Positions 26,488-39,400 of a stretch of DNA of 64,000 bases are shown in pieces. The first letter of the stretch is position 1. Each line of letters opens with the position of its first letter. This stretch comes from Tamarix chinensis (lineage: Eukaryota; Streptophyta; Magnoliopsida; Caryophyllales; Tamaricaceae): assembly GCA_030549775.1 (NCBI GenBank), contig CM060171.1:139284859-139348858 (forward strand), given 5' to 3'. The notes under the pieces were generated by a model, which was given only the letters and a program-made list of their open reading frames with translations, had not been told where the DNA came from and searched no databases. Position numbers and translations under genes: made by a program.

Positions 26488-27134
26488 GTATGTATGTATG
26501 TATATTTTTTTTTCTTTCTACTGCTTGTCTCTCATTTTCCTTTGCCGACTACTGCACATTAGATTTCTTTTCTTATTTTCCTTCGTTTCTTATGCTGCTC
26601 TACCTCTCTCCTTTCTTCTTTGCTGACACACCTTCTACATCGTTGGCTCTGTGACTTCATGCAGTAGGCGGCTACTAGATCTCTCTCTATTTTTCTTCTT
26701 TGCCTCCTTTTCTTCTGCTCCTCTCTGCACCATTTTTGTTATTTTCTTTCTATGCCTTTCTCAATCTTCCTATGCCTTTTTCCTCACATTTTCCTTCTTC
26801 TCCTCTCTTAATTTTTTCCACCTAATGATGCTCGTCCCTTTTCTCTTAATTTCGTGCCTCTTTTTATTGCTGCTGCTACGCCAAAAAAATTTCTTTTGTT
26901 TCTAGGCCTTTGGGTCTTCGATCCTTGGGCTATTGGTCCAAAGACCATCCTATATATTTTTTTCTTTTCTTATACATCACCTACAAAATAAAACTAAAAA
27001 TAATTAATAAATAATCTCATACTCATAATTATCACTTAAGTATAAAATCATAATTATACACATATATTACTTAAGTAAAATACTAAAAACTAAGATTATA
27101 AGGATATAAAATATGTCAAAATATGAACTCATCA
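25348..27134 (-). repeat. 3' LTR of the non-autonomous element
   Basis: On the plus strand it runs from TGGTGTGGTCG to GAACTCATCA and pairs with 30817-32617 over nearly its whole length. It contains a TA/TATG microsatellite (about 26444-26504) that is much shorter in the partner LTR. The pyrimidine-rich block at 26500-26900 gives frames with no protein meaning. Confidence 0.85.
26444..26504. repeat. TA / TATG microsatellite
   Basis: A long TA run passing into TATG repeats. The partner LTR has only a short TA run at about 31928-31940, so the expansion followed insertion. Confidence 0.9.
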
Positions 27135-27145
27135 ATACCCCCACG
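27135..27145 (-). promoter_or_regulatory. Polypurine-like tract of the non-autonomous element
   Basis: Minus-strand GTGGGGGTAT lies directly before the TGATGAG start of the 3' LTR, the expected second-strand primer position. Confidence 0.55.
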
Positions 27146-27197
27146 CTTAGCTTGTTGATTGTCCTCAAGTAAGTTATGACTCAAACCGAATACAATT

Positions 27198-27393
27198 AAA
27201 CTAACTAGCCACTTTTGTAGGTCTCATGATTGCACTTATCATGTGTAACAAGCCCTTTAAACCCCTAGGTTACCCATAAATGACGAATAAGGTCGAAACT
27301 AACTAGCCACTTTTGTACGTCTCATGATTGCACTTATCATGTGTAACAAGCCTTTTAAACCCCTAGGTTACCCATAGAGGACGAGTAAGGTCT
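27198..27393. repeat. 98-bp tandem duplication
   Basis: The segment starting aaactaactagccacttttg occurs at 27198 and 27296. Both copies run through 'cccctaggttacccata' with few mismatches, inside the non-autonomous element. Confidence 0.9.
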
Positions 27394-29317
27394 TGTGAGG
27401 GTTTCGCGAATGATATACCCACAAAATCACACACAAAAAGAAATAAGAATAAATAAAATAAAATTACACCTAACACCCTTAATTGATATTGTCTCAGAAT
27501 CTTTTACTTTCATATATCAAGATTAGTAATCAACCAAGATTTGAAATTGGGATATTTAAGGGATCAATTTTAACATATGGCTCACACATAAACATGACCA
27601 TTATGGACAGATCGATGTTATGGATGAAGATCTACTGTACCTTAGTCACATCAAGATCCATCCTTACTATAGATACCCTCTTTTTTTCTCTCTCTCTCTC
27701 TCTCTTAGATTAATGGATACAAATGTATAGAAACACGTAGGTATGTGAGATAAGAAGATAAAGATAAAGATAACAAATGACTCACATATATAAACAAAGA
27801 AGGCTCATTTTTTATGGATAACACCTCACGAAATATATCAAATACCTGCTAAATGGACCAAACCACATGCTTAACTCTTGTGACTAATCTCCATCATATC
27901 AAAGGTTGCTCATCTCAAGAATTAAATAGGACTTACTTATTGGTTGTATCAGGTTTAAGGTATAAAAGGGTACAGAGTATTTTAGGATTGTGGTGCTAAA
28001 AATGTCAAGAACTAGTAAAACTCTAATAGTCAAATGAAACATAAGCATTAACTCTACATCAATAATACACACCTCCACCTTAGCACCAAACTAGAACAAT
28101 GAGATAAAAAAATAGAACTTGAATAGAATTATCAACATCATATCCATATCTCCCTCTCTTCCTTATATCATATCATTTTCTTTTTTTCTCTTTTCTTTTT
28201 TTCTTTTAACTCTTTCTGTATTTTTTTTCATTCATTTTTTTAAAGAATAATGATGACAATACAACTAATATAGAAATTATATCTCCTTCACCAAACATAA
28301 CATATTCCTTTCTCAGCACAAATACATATATTTCTTTCACATACACTCACATACACAACCACTCTATATCCATAATGATTTGATTCCCTTCCACTAGCTT
28401 TTATGTAAGGGTAAGGATGAGACCCAAAGGTTATTTAATATGGGTAATGAAGAAATATATATGTTTAATGTATAGGCTCAAAGGGCTTTTATAGGTTGTA
28501 TATCATGTATACACAAATTAGGATCAAGCTATTTGGTCATGTAGTGGAAAATTCTAAGTTAACATTATCATTTTCTCAATCAGAGCATGTTTTGATTATA
28601 AGCTTCGACCAGAACAAGAGTAAGTTTTAGTAATCTTTAGAGTCTATTACAAAAGCTATAGCAAGTAATTTGATCAAAAAAAATTAGACATATATGACGT
28701 TTGCAAAGAAATTTTGAAGCCAAGACAAATAGATAATTTTATGTGAATTCACTCACAAAAAAGAAGGTATATATGGTTCAAAAGCTCATTGAAGAATGTG
28801 ATGAATCTCAACATGCCATGTCGGTGGTTATAAAATCATATATGTTCTTTCTCCATTCACATCTAGACATGTAGATATGTGTTTCCTATATCTAAATTAA
28901 CACAAAAAATCTCCTTTTTCTTTATCTCAATTTTATGATCCTCTTTTCATTAGATTTCAAAGACATGTTCCTCATTAACTAGTTCAAGGCTCCTAAGACT
29001 CTAAAAATAATAAACAAAATTTGTAATTTTTTTCCATTTTTTTATTCAAACACATAAAACACTCACACCCCCACACTTAAATTACACATTGTACTCAATG
29101 TGCAAACAACTAAAGGAACATGTAATTTTAAGTATGGAGATAAAAAAATTAATGAAATAAAAGTAACTAAAGGGTAGAAAACTCCCCTATCACATTGGGT
29201 TGCCTCCCAAGTAGCGTTTGATTTTATGTCTTCAGGTGACATGATCTTGTTTACTCAGTCAAGGTGTGTACATCCACTTGGGAGCTACTTCGCTAAATCC
29301 CTCCTCTTGCTGATCAT

Positions 29318-29779
29318 CTATATCCTGTAAAGTAGAAAAAGACAAAATGTTAGTTTTAATAAAAATTTGACCCAACAAGAACTCAACTTACCTATCATAG
29401 GATTTAAGCTTGTGTGTAAAAAGAAAATGTTTTGCTTAATGTCAATGTATGGTGGTCTCTCTATCAAAGGAGGAACATATTGTCCCATCTCAAGGTCTTT
29501 TAACACGTATTTCCAACATAACCTCTCCTTTGGAGCATTAAGCTTATTATTAGATGCATCTAAGATGATTTGATCACTCTCTTCAATCTTGGACCCATAT
29601 AACTTGTTAAAATAAGAAAAAAAAGGAGTAGGGTTAGCATGAATAAAATTAAAGTCGTTAAAAGGCTTACCTTGTGTTTTATAGTCATCTCCAAGCAAAT
29701 TTAGGGAACAAATGTCCAAAAATGGTCTATGGTAAATGAAAGTGATAGTATTTCCATCCATATGCTTCTCTTTGTTCAC
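29318..29779 (-). pseudogene. Unrecognised internal frame of the non-autonomous element
   Basis: A 153-residue minus-strand frame, the longest in the internal region and oriented with the element (sense). It starts MNKEKHMDGNTITF and has mixed composition, including SDQIILDASNNKLNAPKERL. It matches no protein family I know. By position and size it could be what remains of a gag-like or passenger reading frame. The hydrophobic tail reads into nothing recognisable. A chance frame cannot be excluded. Confidence 0.3.
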
Positions 29780-30796
29780 TTGATCCTTATTTTAATGAGA
29801 TTCTTCTTCTATGTTTACAAGCTCTTCTTCCACCTGGTCATACTTTTCAATATGCTCCACGGGGACCTCCTCAACTAGCTCATCCTCACATGCAGACATG
29901 GAATCATCATACTCATAACTCCCACTTGAATTTGAAATAGAAGTACTATAGAGCTTGTAATTGATTGATCATGATGACCACATAACTCATTTGCTCCTCT
30001 AACACTGACATCCTTTCATTTTGTTTAATTTGACTCTGTATAGGTTGGTTTTTTCCATTTGTCAATGCTTCAAAAAGCTTGTCCATTTTTTTTGAACTTG
30101 AGGATTCTGAAACCGGAGAAGATTCTTATTGAGGATATTGATGATATTGATGATATTTTGAAGCTTCATAGTCGAGTGTGTAAGAGTATTGATATGGCAC
30201 TTGGTAATTATCATTCATCTCCCATCCAAAGTTGGAGTGATGCCTCATTTCCGAGTAGTATGAGCTTGTGTGGGGGCCATGTCCTTGGAAACCATTGAAA
30301 GATTGAGCACTGGGTTGTGTCCATCCTCCTCATCTCATAGCTTGTGAATGGTAAGTATACATATTTTCTTGTGTGTGACACACTCTGCTTGTATTAATAA
30401 CCATAGTAGTTTTGGCAACTTATGAAACAAGAGTAGTGAGTTAGTTAAGTCTATCATCAAGGATACTTGAACTTACCTTATTTACTCTACTATTAACGTT
30501 CATGCAAAGTTGTCTATATCCCAATGATCCTCTTATAGCCACCTGAAGGACACCAACACTTCCAAAGAGAAGGTTAAAAGTGAAATAAAACACACACAAA
30601 ATCCTTAAAAAAACTAAAAGGAAAAAAAAAGAAAACACAAAAAAAAACACACTAACTACTCAAAATCCTATCAATTTAGAGTCTGATTGCCCACAAGCAC
30701 TCTAACCTCTAAATAAAGGGATGACACTACACACAACACACTAAAGATAAAACCACACTAAAAATATTAGTAAAACAAAGGTGAAGTTACCGATCT

Positions 30797-30811
30797 TGGG
30801 CAATGGCGCCA
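30797..30811 (-). promoter_or_regulatory. Primer-binding site (tRNA-Asp type)
   Basis: Minus strand TGGCGCCATTGCCCA differs at a few bases from the plant tRNA-Asp-complementary site TGGCGCCGTTGCCGG. It sits 5 nt downstream of the 5' LTR (which ends CACACCA). Confidence 0.7.
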
Positions 30812-30816
30812 AAAAT

Positions 30817-32617
30817 TGGTGTGGCCTTACCCAGCATGCAATTTAAACCCTTTTGTTGATAATTATAGTATTGGTAAATAATGGTATCGTTCTATAACGA
30901 GGATTGGGAGGGCTCACCTCTATTTAACTAGCTCAAAAAATAATAAAAATAAAAAATCTAAATCACACAAAATAAATAAAAAAACACTAACGATGGTTTT
31001 AAAAATAGAAAATAATAAAAGGAATAAATAAAATAAAATAATAAAATACTAAAAATAATGGATAACTGCAAATAAGATAAATATGCTAGGGAAACCGAAA
31101 TCCACCACTACATTAGGTTAAAATATAATAATAATTTCTAAGTTAATATTTAATCATGAAAAAGAGATCGGCCAAGTTGTAAGCCAAAAGTAGGTCTATG
31201 CACCTTATATTACATTTCTAAATTAATTAATATGACAAAGTATCAATATTAATCCTATTAAATACTAATATAGTAGTAACAAGTGGCTCCTATATTTAAC
31301 TAGATTTAATATATTAAGTATAACTGGAAGGATGTCAATCTAAGTATCCAAACTAGTACAATAATCATGTCTAGCTGTATTTCTCTCCTTTGATCCACAC
31401 ATATCTAAATGTTTCACTACTCCGGTTAGAATCACAAAACTATTAGGTAAATTATTATCTAAACTAGTTGTAATTTATACATATAAATTCTAACATATTT
31501 ATATGACCACCTAGCAGGTAAATAATCCTATATACTGTCATTATGAGAAAACCAAAGCAAGGCATGCAGCATATAAATTATACTTTACATAATTATATAT
31601 ATAAACAATAGCAATAATAATAGAGTCAAAGAACAATCTCATGAAACAAAGAAAAATAAAATCATATTTCAAACCATAATCTAGGATTTCAGTCTATTCT
31701 CAAGCAATAAATAATCAGCTAGCCATAATGGTTAAGTTAAATACATAGAAATATGTATTAAAAATATAAATAAAAAATAGAGAAAGAAATAATTCGAATT
31801 AATTATGGATTAAAGATCAAAAATTTATTCAGATAAAAAATTATTAAATTTCATCTGAACTAATTTTTTTTGTGGTATCTCTATTCTCTCTTTTTTTTCT
31901 CCAGACAACCTTTATTTTTATGCAGTATGTATATATATATGTTTTCTTCTTTTTTCCACCCGTCTCACGTTTTCCTTTTTTGACTACTGCACGTCAAATT
32001 TCTTTTCTTCGTTTCCTTCATTTCTTGTGTTACCCTGCCTCTCTCCTTTTCCTATCCGTTGATGCGCCTCCTGCATCGTTGGCTCTGTGATTTCATGTAG
32101 CAGGTGGCTGCTACATCTCTTCTCTATTCTTTGTTCTTTTTTGCCTCCTTTTCTTCTGCTCCTCTCTGCGTCGTTTTCCTTCTCTTTCATTCTGCGCCTT
32201 TCTCGATCTTCCGATGCCTTTTTCCTCATGTTTTCCTTCTTCTCCTCTCTTAAATTTTTTCCACTTGATGGCGCTCATCCCTTTTCTCTTAATTTTGTGC
32301 CTCCTTTTATTGTTGTTGCTGCGCCAAAATTTTTTATTTTATTTTTAGGCTTTTGGGCCTTCGGTCCTTGGGTCGTTGTTCCAAAGGCCACCCTATAATT
32401 TTTTTCTTTTTTCTCATTTTTATTATACTTTACCTACAAAATAAAATTACAAATAAATAATAAATAATCATATATTTTAAATTTATTTAATTTATGTCAT
32501 ATTAACTCAAATAATAAAATTTATGCAATTATTATCACTTAAGCATAAAATTATAATTTTTCACATATGTTACTTAAGTAAAATACTAAAACTAAGATTA
32601 TAAGGATATAAAATATC
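30817..32617 (-). repeat. 5' LTR of the non-autonomous element, end truncated
   Basis: The partner of 25348-27134. It lacks the last ~20 bp (the minus-strand TGATGAGTTCATATTTTGAC start) present in the other LTR and has an extra A/T-rich block near 32470-32540. The two LTRs are visibly diverged, so the insertion is not recent. Confidence 0.8.
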
Positions 32618-34920
32618 AGTTGTCATCTTTACAATCATGCTACCATATGACACTTATCCTCACCTTGTTATTGCATGATATATTATGTTAATCACATGTG
32701 GATCTTATGTATCATATTCTCCCATGAGTTAGGGTAGTTTTGATTTACTCAGTACTGGACCTGTATTGATACTACCTTAGTTGAATGGGTCCTACAACAA
32801 TCCACTGATGGTGGGGAGCAGATATCTTGTGTAGGTTTGAGATCGGTTACTATTGTTGGGTTAAAAAGTTAGGCTTTGAGAGAGTAGGCCACTCAGATTT
32901 TTATCCCTTAGGGATTTATTCTTATTTATTGTATACATTTTAGGAATTTTCAAGTGTTGTATCTAATTTTGGTGGTGTTGTCAGCGAATTTCAATTTCTA
33001 TTACCTTGCTAAGTTTTCAAAATCTAGGGTTATTTCACATGTTTTCTACTTATTTTAGTAGCTATAATTTTGTTTAGTGAAATTGTTCACTTCCCATATA
33101 CCATTAGATATAATCTTGTGGGATTTTATCCTCTCGGTATATATGATGTTTAATTTTTAGTTGGACAGGTTTTAGGCTTGCATCTAGTACGAGATAAATA
33201 ATATGCGTCTATGATGTGTTAAGCGTGGCAGTAATATTCTCCATTTTATACTTTGGTTTCCGCATATTTTTTTAAATGAATTTTTTGAGGATTAAAAAAT
33301 GGTGTTATATTCATGGAATATATGACATGTTATAAGCACATGATTATGATTTTTACATGCAAGTTGCGAAATGCATGCAAAATGGAAAATATTGCCAATC
33401 GCTAAGCTTTAAAACTTACTTACATGCTAAAATATTATAAATTATTATCTGTTAGCCTTTTGATGACAAATTCTCATAATAATAATGTTTGGTATGAAAT
33501 TAGGTAATAATGGTGTATTTAGGATTTTAAGGGTATTTTGGTTACTTTTAACCTAATGCGCCTATTGTAAATAATTTGGCATATGATGGCCTTAGTTGAA
33601 TTATAGGTTGAACTTAGTGTTGACTTTGACCTTGAATTGGATTGTTGACCTTAGGTTTGACTTAACTAATTGAAAATAAAGAAAAATTGATTGAGTATGG
33701 AAATGAAAATTGTGGTATTGTAGGTGATTGGTGATCACCTCATAAATCATTAATATTTAATATGGAAGACCTCGAGTTTGGGATTTGTTGCTTTCTAGGA
33801 TTATCTACCCTAGAGATGAGGTGGGAGCCTTCAGATCGAGTTTCTTCGGTGTGACGTTGTGCCCTAACAAGACCCTATTTTACTCTATAGGTGACATAAG
33901 CTCCCTATAGGAGATATTGATGCTTAAGGATTAGGTGACCTAGGTAGGAGGATGATGTGTTGCCTATGTGCGTCAGTACTAGGTGTATTGTAGTATTACA
34001 GGGTTCCGGTATAAGGGTATTGTGCTGCCTTTGCGTACTAGGATGACCGAGTATACCTCAGTGCCCCCGGGTTGACTGTATTCCCTTGAGTAATTACAAA
34101 TGAAATTACTATTGTGAAAGAATTTAAATGGATTTTTGTTGTTATGGTTTGGTAGTTGCCTCTGTACACTACTTGGTTTTGGTTTGTTGATTCGGTAGTT
34201 ACTTCGTTACCTTACCTTGGTATTTGAGATTAACTTGATTAGTCGGTTTTGGTTATAGATTTTGATATGGTTGTTGTGTACTTTGAGATGAATTGGTTAA
34301 GTATAAATGACTGCTGAGTGTAAGACCTTGATGTTGTATATATTATCATATGATTATTTTATCTTGTTGTGGCATGTGTTTTATGCTTTGGAGCATGTTT
34401 TCAGATTTTTGTGTGATTATGCGCAATGTGAGCATGCTACCTCTCATAAGGTATTGTGATGTACTTAGTAGAAGGAAATCATAGTAATACTATATTTATA
34501 GATGACTATATGAAGGTCATGGAGTGACACGAAGCGTATAAGAGTGGAAAGGATAAGTGAAACCCTTAGGAAGAGATCTTATTTTCGAAATGAACTTACG
34601 ATTCTAAGAGTTAGGGAGAATAGGCATTGCATCTTCAGGTGCTAGTTTTTGTTGTAATCGATTTTTATTTGGACTCTTTTGTCCCTTGTTACATTTAAAT
34701 TATCATTGTGTACGGAGTATATTTATCTGTGACTTTATCTATGTTATTGTCACTTATTTCCATTGCTTTATTTTGGATTTAAATTATGTCGAACCTTAGC
34801 ATTTGGTATAAGAAAGGTGAGAGAACCATACATATGCTAAGTGTGGTGGTGATACCCATTATTTTGTAATTAATGTTTCCGCAAAGTAAAATTTTTAAGT
34901 AGTAAAATGAAAGTGTTACG

Positions 34921-35036
34921 GTCTACATCTCCTCGACAGAAGAACAAAAGTAATCAACAAATAAGAGAGAAACGAGTCTAACCCTTTTCATGTCAGGTGA
35001 ACTCTAAAATTTGGATTGCTCCACCCAGTAATTAAC
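34921..35036 (-). mobile_element. LINE-A, 5' remnant (antisense)
   Basis: The plus strand 'gacagaagaacaaaagtaatcaacaaat' lines up with 'tgcaaaagaaaagcaagtcatctgcaaacat' at about 58371-58401, the antisense of the FADDLL reverse-transcriptase box. The homology stops near 35036, so LINE-A was 5'-truncated just upstream of the catalytic box. Its own length, summed over the three parts, is about 1.66 kb. Confidence 0.6.
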
Positions 35037-36412
35037 AACGGGATTTAATACCCTAATAATATTAATAAAAATTAAAATAATTTTAATTAATATTAATAAT
35101 AATGATAATGATACGACATGTAAGGGAATGTATATATAGTTATTTCATAAAAGCTTATAATTAAGTTTTAATGCTTGTAAAAGCCTATAATTATTTAAAA
35201 TAACTACGACATAAACTAGTCATTTCAATATATATAGTAAATAAATAATATGTTGACGATAGAGTTTAAATTGATAATATATTTATAAATAATTATTCAA
35301 TTAATGAATTTTGGTTAATTAAAAGATATTCGACAAATTTAATAACCACTTACTCTCCTTTTTTGGTAAATTCTAAAACTAATAGTCAAATTCAATTCTC
35401 TCTAGTAACCCTAACAACATTATACTATTATATATAACGACACCTATCTTAAAACCCATCCTGAGAACATTCGCTACGCAACAACACCCTAAAAGAAAGA
35501 ATAGAGCAAGAGAACAACATCCTGGCCTCTTGAGAGAATACGCGTTCTAACTGATGCTCTAAATTCTTTCTGCTCACGTCATGCTACTTTATGATATTTA
35601 ATAGAGTATCATTGACATACTGGCAGCACTTTAGCACCTTTTCTACTGGATCAACGTCATTTATATGACCTGAGTGCCAATCAATTGAGAAACAATGAGC
35701 CTATGCTACTTTCTTAAATTTTAGTGCGTCTTGTTTGATTTTGAATTTATATTTTAGTAATATAAACTATAGTCATTTTAATATACATATACATATATAT
35801 AATTATGCGGACAATAAATTTTGGTTAATTAAAAGATATCTGGCAAATTAAATAACCACTAATTCATGTTGCTAAGCAAATTCTAGAATTGCTAGTCGAA
35901 TTTAAATATCGCTTATAATTAGAGCTGTTCACGGTTCAGATATTCAAAATATAATCGATATTATCCGAATAAAATTTTAAATATAAAAAAACCACCAAAT
36001 CATAAATATATTTAATATTATCTGATTTACTGAGCAAGTATTCAATTCACTCAGCAAATATCCGACTTGCTCAATAAATATCCGATGTTAAAACTAAAAT
36101 AAGAAAGGGGTGGGGGGAGTTTATCGGCACACAGAGTATTTTTTTATTATAAATATCTAAAAAAGGATTATATTAAAAATATAATTTCAACTAAATTAAA
36201 TTTTGCCTCAAATAATACATAAAGTAAGTAAAAATTACACACACACATCTAAATTTATTTATATACAATTATATATAAAATAAAAAATTATAAAATAATG
36301 TATAAACATTTTTCTTCGAATCGGATATTATTTGTATTTGTAGGATCAGATATTTGATTTGTTTGACTTTTCGTTGATCGGATCGGTTATTTACTTTTTC
36401 TAATCAAACCTA
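35037..36412. other. AT-rich DNA with a dispersed repeat and possible MITE traces
   Basis: No gene is seen. A ~90-bp segment ('aattttggttaattaaaagatat') occurs at about 35310-35395 and again at 35816-35905. From 35921, 'ttagagctgttcacggttcagatattc' resembles hAT-type MITE ends, and a 'cggatcggatatt'-like inverted counterpart lies near 36315-36385, but its end is lost at the LTR junction. Confidence 0.4.
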
Positions 36413-39400
36413 GAGACACTAAGGTACTCCAATTATACCGGAGTACCAAGGTAACACAATATCGTACCGACTATCAACCCAAAGACGCAATGGTACCCTA
36501 GTCTCATTGGTACACGAAGGTAACACAATAACTTACCCATAAGGATACCTAATCTATAAGTATGCATATCCTCTATCAATCTACAGAACAAAATAGAGCA
36601 AGATATACGGCCTAGCCGGGACACTAAGGTACACTAGTAGAAATCTAGAATCAACCATGGGTTAACCCACATATTTAGGGTAGCAACCCCCAAAGAGCCA
36701 CCATTTTCTATTTCGGGGTCTTTCAATTTAAGTATTAGTATTTTATCAAGATGACCACAAAATCACATGCAATCACAAAAATCTAATTTCCATGATTAGC
36801 CATTTTACTCATTTTCAATTATTCTGAGACAACCATAACCAAGATCATTACCAAGGTCACTCATAAAAATATACATAGGCTCAATTATTCACTTTTGGGC
36901 ACATTAGGCCAAAAATAATCAAAATGCCCCTGAGACCAGTACAAATTATCATACAATTAAATTCTAAATCCATTTTATTTATTAATTTTTTATAAAAAGG
37001 CTAAAACACAATAATTTAATTATTGATTATGTAATTTAAATTATCGAATATACTAAATTTCTACTTGTCCTTATTCTAGGTTTTTGCATATAAAACCCTA
37101 GAATATGTATCTAATATATCCATGATCACGTAATCTCATATTTACTACATATAATGCATATTAGACATGTTGGTCATGGTAATAATCATAATACAAGTAA
37201 AATGATCAAATTGCCCTTAGGGCACATAACATTGGTTAATAATCCATAAATAGATTTAGGCATACTCATCCTATTATTTTTCACATAAATGTATGACATA
37301 ATCATAAAAGATCATTTTTACCATACTTTGTCCCTAAAATAGTTTACATATGATAATATGCTATTTTTGTAGATTTTAAGGATATAAGAGATAATTGTAA
37401 TTTAATAATTCATGCATAACAGATTTTAACACAAAAACCCTATTGTGCTATTATGCAAAATTTAACATTTTAGAAGAGTATAAAAGTTACCTCAATTCCA
37501 GCAAAAATACAAAAAAAATGGTATCCTACTAAATACTATAAGATTCTGCTAATCAAATTTCATACCTAAAAATATGACCAAAATACCAAATTAATATTTA
37601 AACACATAAAATAATTATTATAATAATAAAATATTTATTTTTCTAAAATTTTCAAAATACCCTTATATATATATAATAAATCACACTTACTAAAAGAAAA
37701 CAACACAAACTCACAATGCGCATGCAGTGTGAGCCATGCACACGCGAAGGGGGAGGAGGAGGAGTTGGTCGGCTTGTTTGGTGAGGTAGGGGAGAAGATG
37801 GTGATAGTCATGGAGGCTGATGGTGATGGTGGTAATGGAAATGGCAGCTACTCGGTAGGTTGGGAAAGTGATGGTTTCTAATCCACAACCATACGACTTC
37901 GTTGTAGCATGTCAAGGTTGTATCCATAGGGAATTCGTGATTGATTGTTGATTTTTATTATTTTCATCTATCTAGATCGTTATAAAGTGAGAAAATAGAA
38001 TTAAATAATAAAATGACTAATAAATTGTAGATTTTGAAACTATAGATGTAAAGCCTAGGATTAAACTTTAGCCTCATTTTCGGTATTCAAAAATGAATTA
38101 ACAATATGTTGTAGTATAGTTCAAAATTACTGTGAACAATCGGTCAAATGTGATTCACTAGCCTCTTTCAAGGTCTAGGAACGTAACTAATCTAATTCAT
38201 TGACTACTTCCATGACTAATAAATTAGATTAAATCCATTAAACACCAATGATTAATTAGTCCCTCAGAATCAAATGTCAAATTTCGTGATCATTTGAATT
38301 CCCTTTCGTATATTAATTTTTCGACATTGATTTCAATCTTTCAGTTATAGTCAACGTCTACATATATAAATTAGATTTTATCAAAATCAACTTATAACAA
38401 TAATTTCTAACATACGAAACAACTTATATGAACCATACATACAACATGTAATTTATCTCATTATATTCATACCAAATAGAGGCTAGTTCAATCCTAGAAA
38501 AAAAAATTACTCACTCATAAATTGAAAGAAATGCAGAAATGTAGAAAACAAATGTAAATGACAAGCATATTTTAGATATAATAAATAACAGAAAATAGAA
38601 TGAAAAGATCCAATCATAGATTGAAGATAAAAATAAGTATCTAAAGAGTTGAGACACACACTCGTCTAATCTTGATTTGATGAACAAAATTTTCATAAGA
38701 ACTAAAAGTAGAGAATATGAGCTTTTGACCCCCTATATTTTGTCCACCTTCTCTCTTTTATATTTCCTTCAATGTCAATGTAGAGGAAGTGGGAAGAACA
38801 TAGGAGGAAATCGTGCAAATGTGCGACAACTATTAGCTACAAAGCTGTGCAGCTTTACTTCTCTTAGTAGATTGCACATTATGAGTTGCATGGCTATGCT
38901 GAGGATGTGCTAAAGCTATGCAATAAATTAAGCTACGATGTGTTTGTTCAATAGTTGCATGGTTGTGCAAGGTTGCACTAGCTGGCCATGCAACTTTCGG
39001 TCTCTCACATAATTACTGATTAAGAGTTGCACGGCTATACAGCTGGTTGTGCTGCAGCCGTTCAACACCCATTTATTCCTCCTCTTACTTCCTTTGCTCC
39101 TCTTTTAAGATATTTGACTTTCTTCACCTCTCCAAATACATGTGGGGTTGATTATCTTCATTCAATGCCTTCCATATTTCATTATTTTCTTGATTCCATG
39201 CACCAATTCCTTGGATTTTTTATGTTTATACAAAAATTTCTGAAATTGATTACCAAGAAATAAATAACACAAACAAGATGCCAAAAAAGATTACATAAAT
39301 GAAGGGAAAGTAGGGTAAAAATATGGAAAATATTTAGTTTATCATATAGGAGGGCACAATTACAAATAGTAGAGCTAGTGCAGGGGCTTTAAAGGGTGGA

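Larger units (their letters stand above)
25348..32617 (-). mobile_element. Non-autonomous LTR retrotransposon (two LTRs, no polyprotein)
   Basis: Two direct LTRs (25348-27134 and 30817-32617) flank a 3.7-kb internal region. On the minus strand the right LTR is the 5' LTR. It is followed, after a 5-nt spacer, by a primer-binding site TGGCGCCATTGCCCA (30811-30797), close to the tRNA-Asp-type site TGGCGCCGTTGCCGG used by plant Athila/Tat gypsy elements. A G-rich polypurine-like tract (27135-27145) precedes the 3' LTR. The internal region lacks protease, RT, RNase H and integrase motifs. It holds phrases such as 'ttgggttgcctcccaagtagcg' and a short gag-like relic, which fits a LARD/TR-GAG-type passenger. 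It lies opposite in orientation to its host LTR. A target duplication is not convincing. Confidence 0.8.
20436..33309 (+). mobile_element. Solo long LTR (copy B), plus orientation, nested in copy A and itself invaded
   Basis: It starts TGTAATAACC at 20436 and ends ATGGTGTTATA at 33309. A perfect target duplication TTCAT sits at 20431-20435 and 33310-33314, so this LTR inserted into copy A. Its own DNA is interrupted by a solo LTR (22851-24230) and a non-autonomous LTR retrotransposon (25348-32617). It also carries a tandem array at about 21500-22460 that accounts for its remaining extra length. The pyrimidine-rich zone lies at 20940-21290. Non-coding. Confidence 0.8.
18690..34920 (+). mobile_element. 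Solo long LTR (copy A), plus orientation, split by nested insertions
   Basis: It starts TGTAATACTCCG at 18690 and ends AAGTGTTACG at 34920. Its own sequence is 18690-20435 plus about 33315-34920 (roughly 3.35 kb), the family's size; everything between is a nested insertion. Flanking 5-mers are GTTTA (18685-18689) and GTCTA (34921-34925), one mismatch. The right part ends 'gctaagtgtggtggtgatac...', which matches the reverse of the copy at 40117. The pyrimidine-rich zone at 18990-19700 is the family's mid-LTR tract; the frame 19455-19670 is part of it. Confidence 0.75.

Noticed and set aside
31872..32398. Overlapping 72-103-aa frames
   Set aside because: They fall in the pyrimidine-rich block of an LTR, and a parallel set exists in the partner LTR (26651-26905) without conserved protein sequence.
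25341..32625. Target-site duplication of the non-autonomous LTR element
   Set aside because: The left flank (ACTGT) and right flank (GTTGT) match poorly, and the right LTR end is truncated, so no duplication is claimed.
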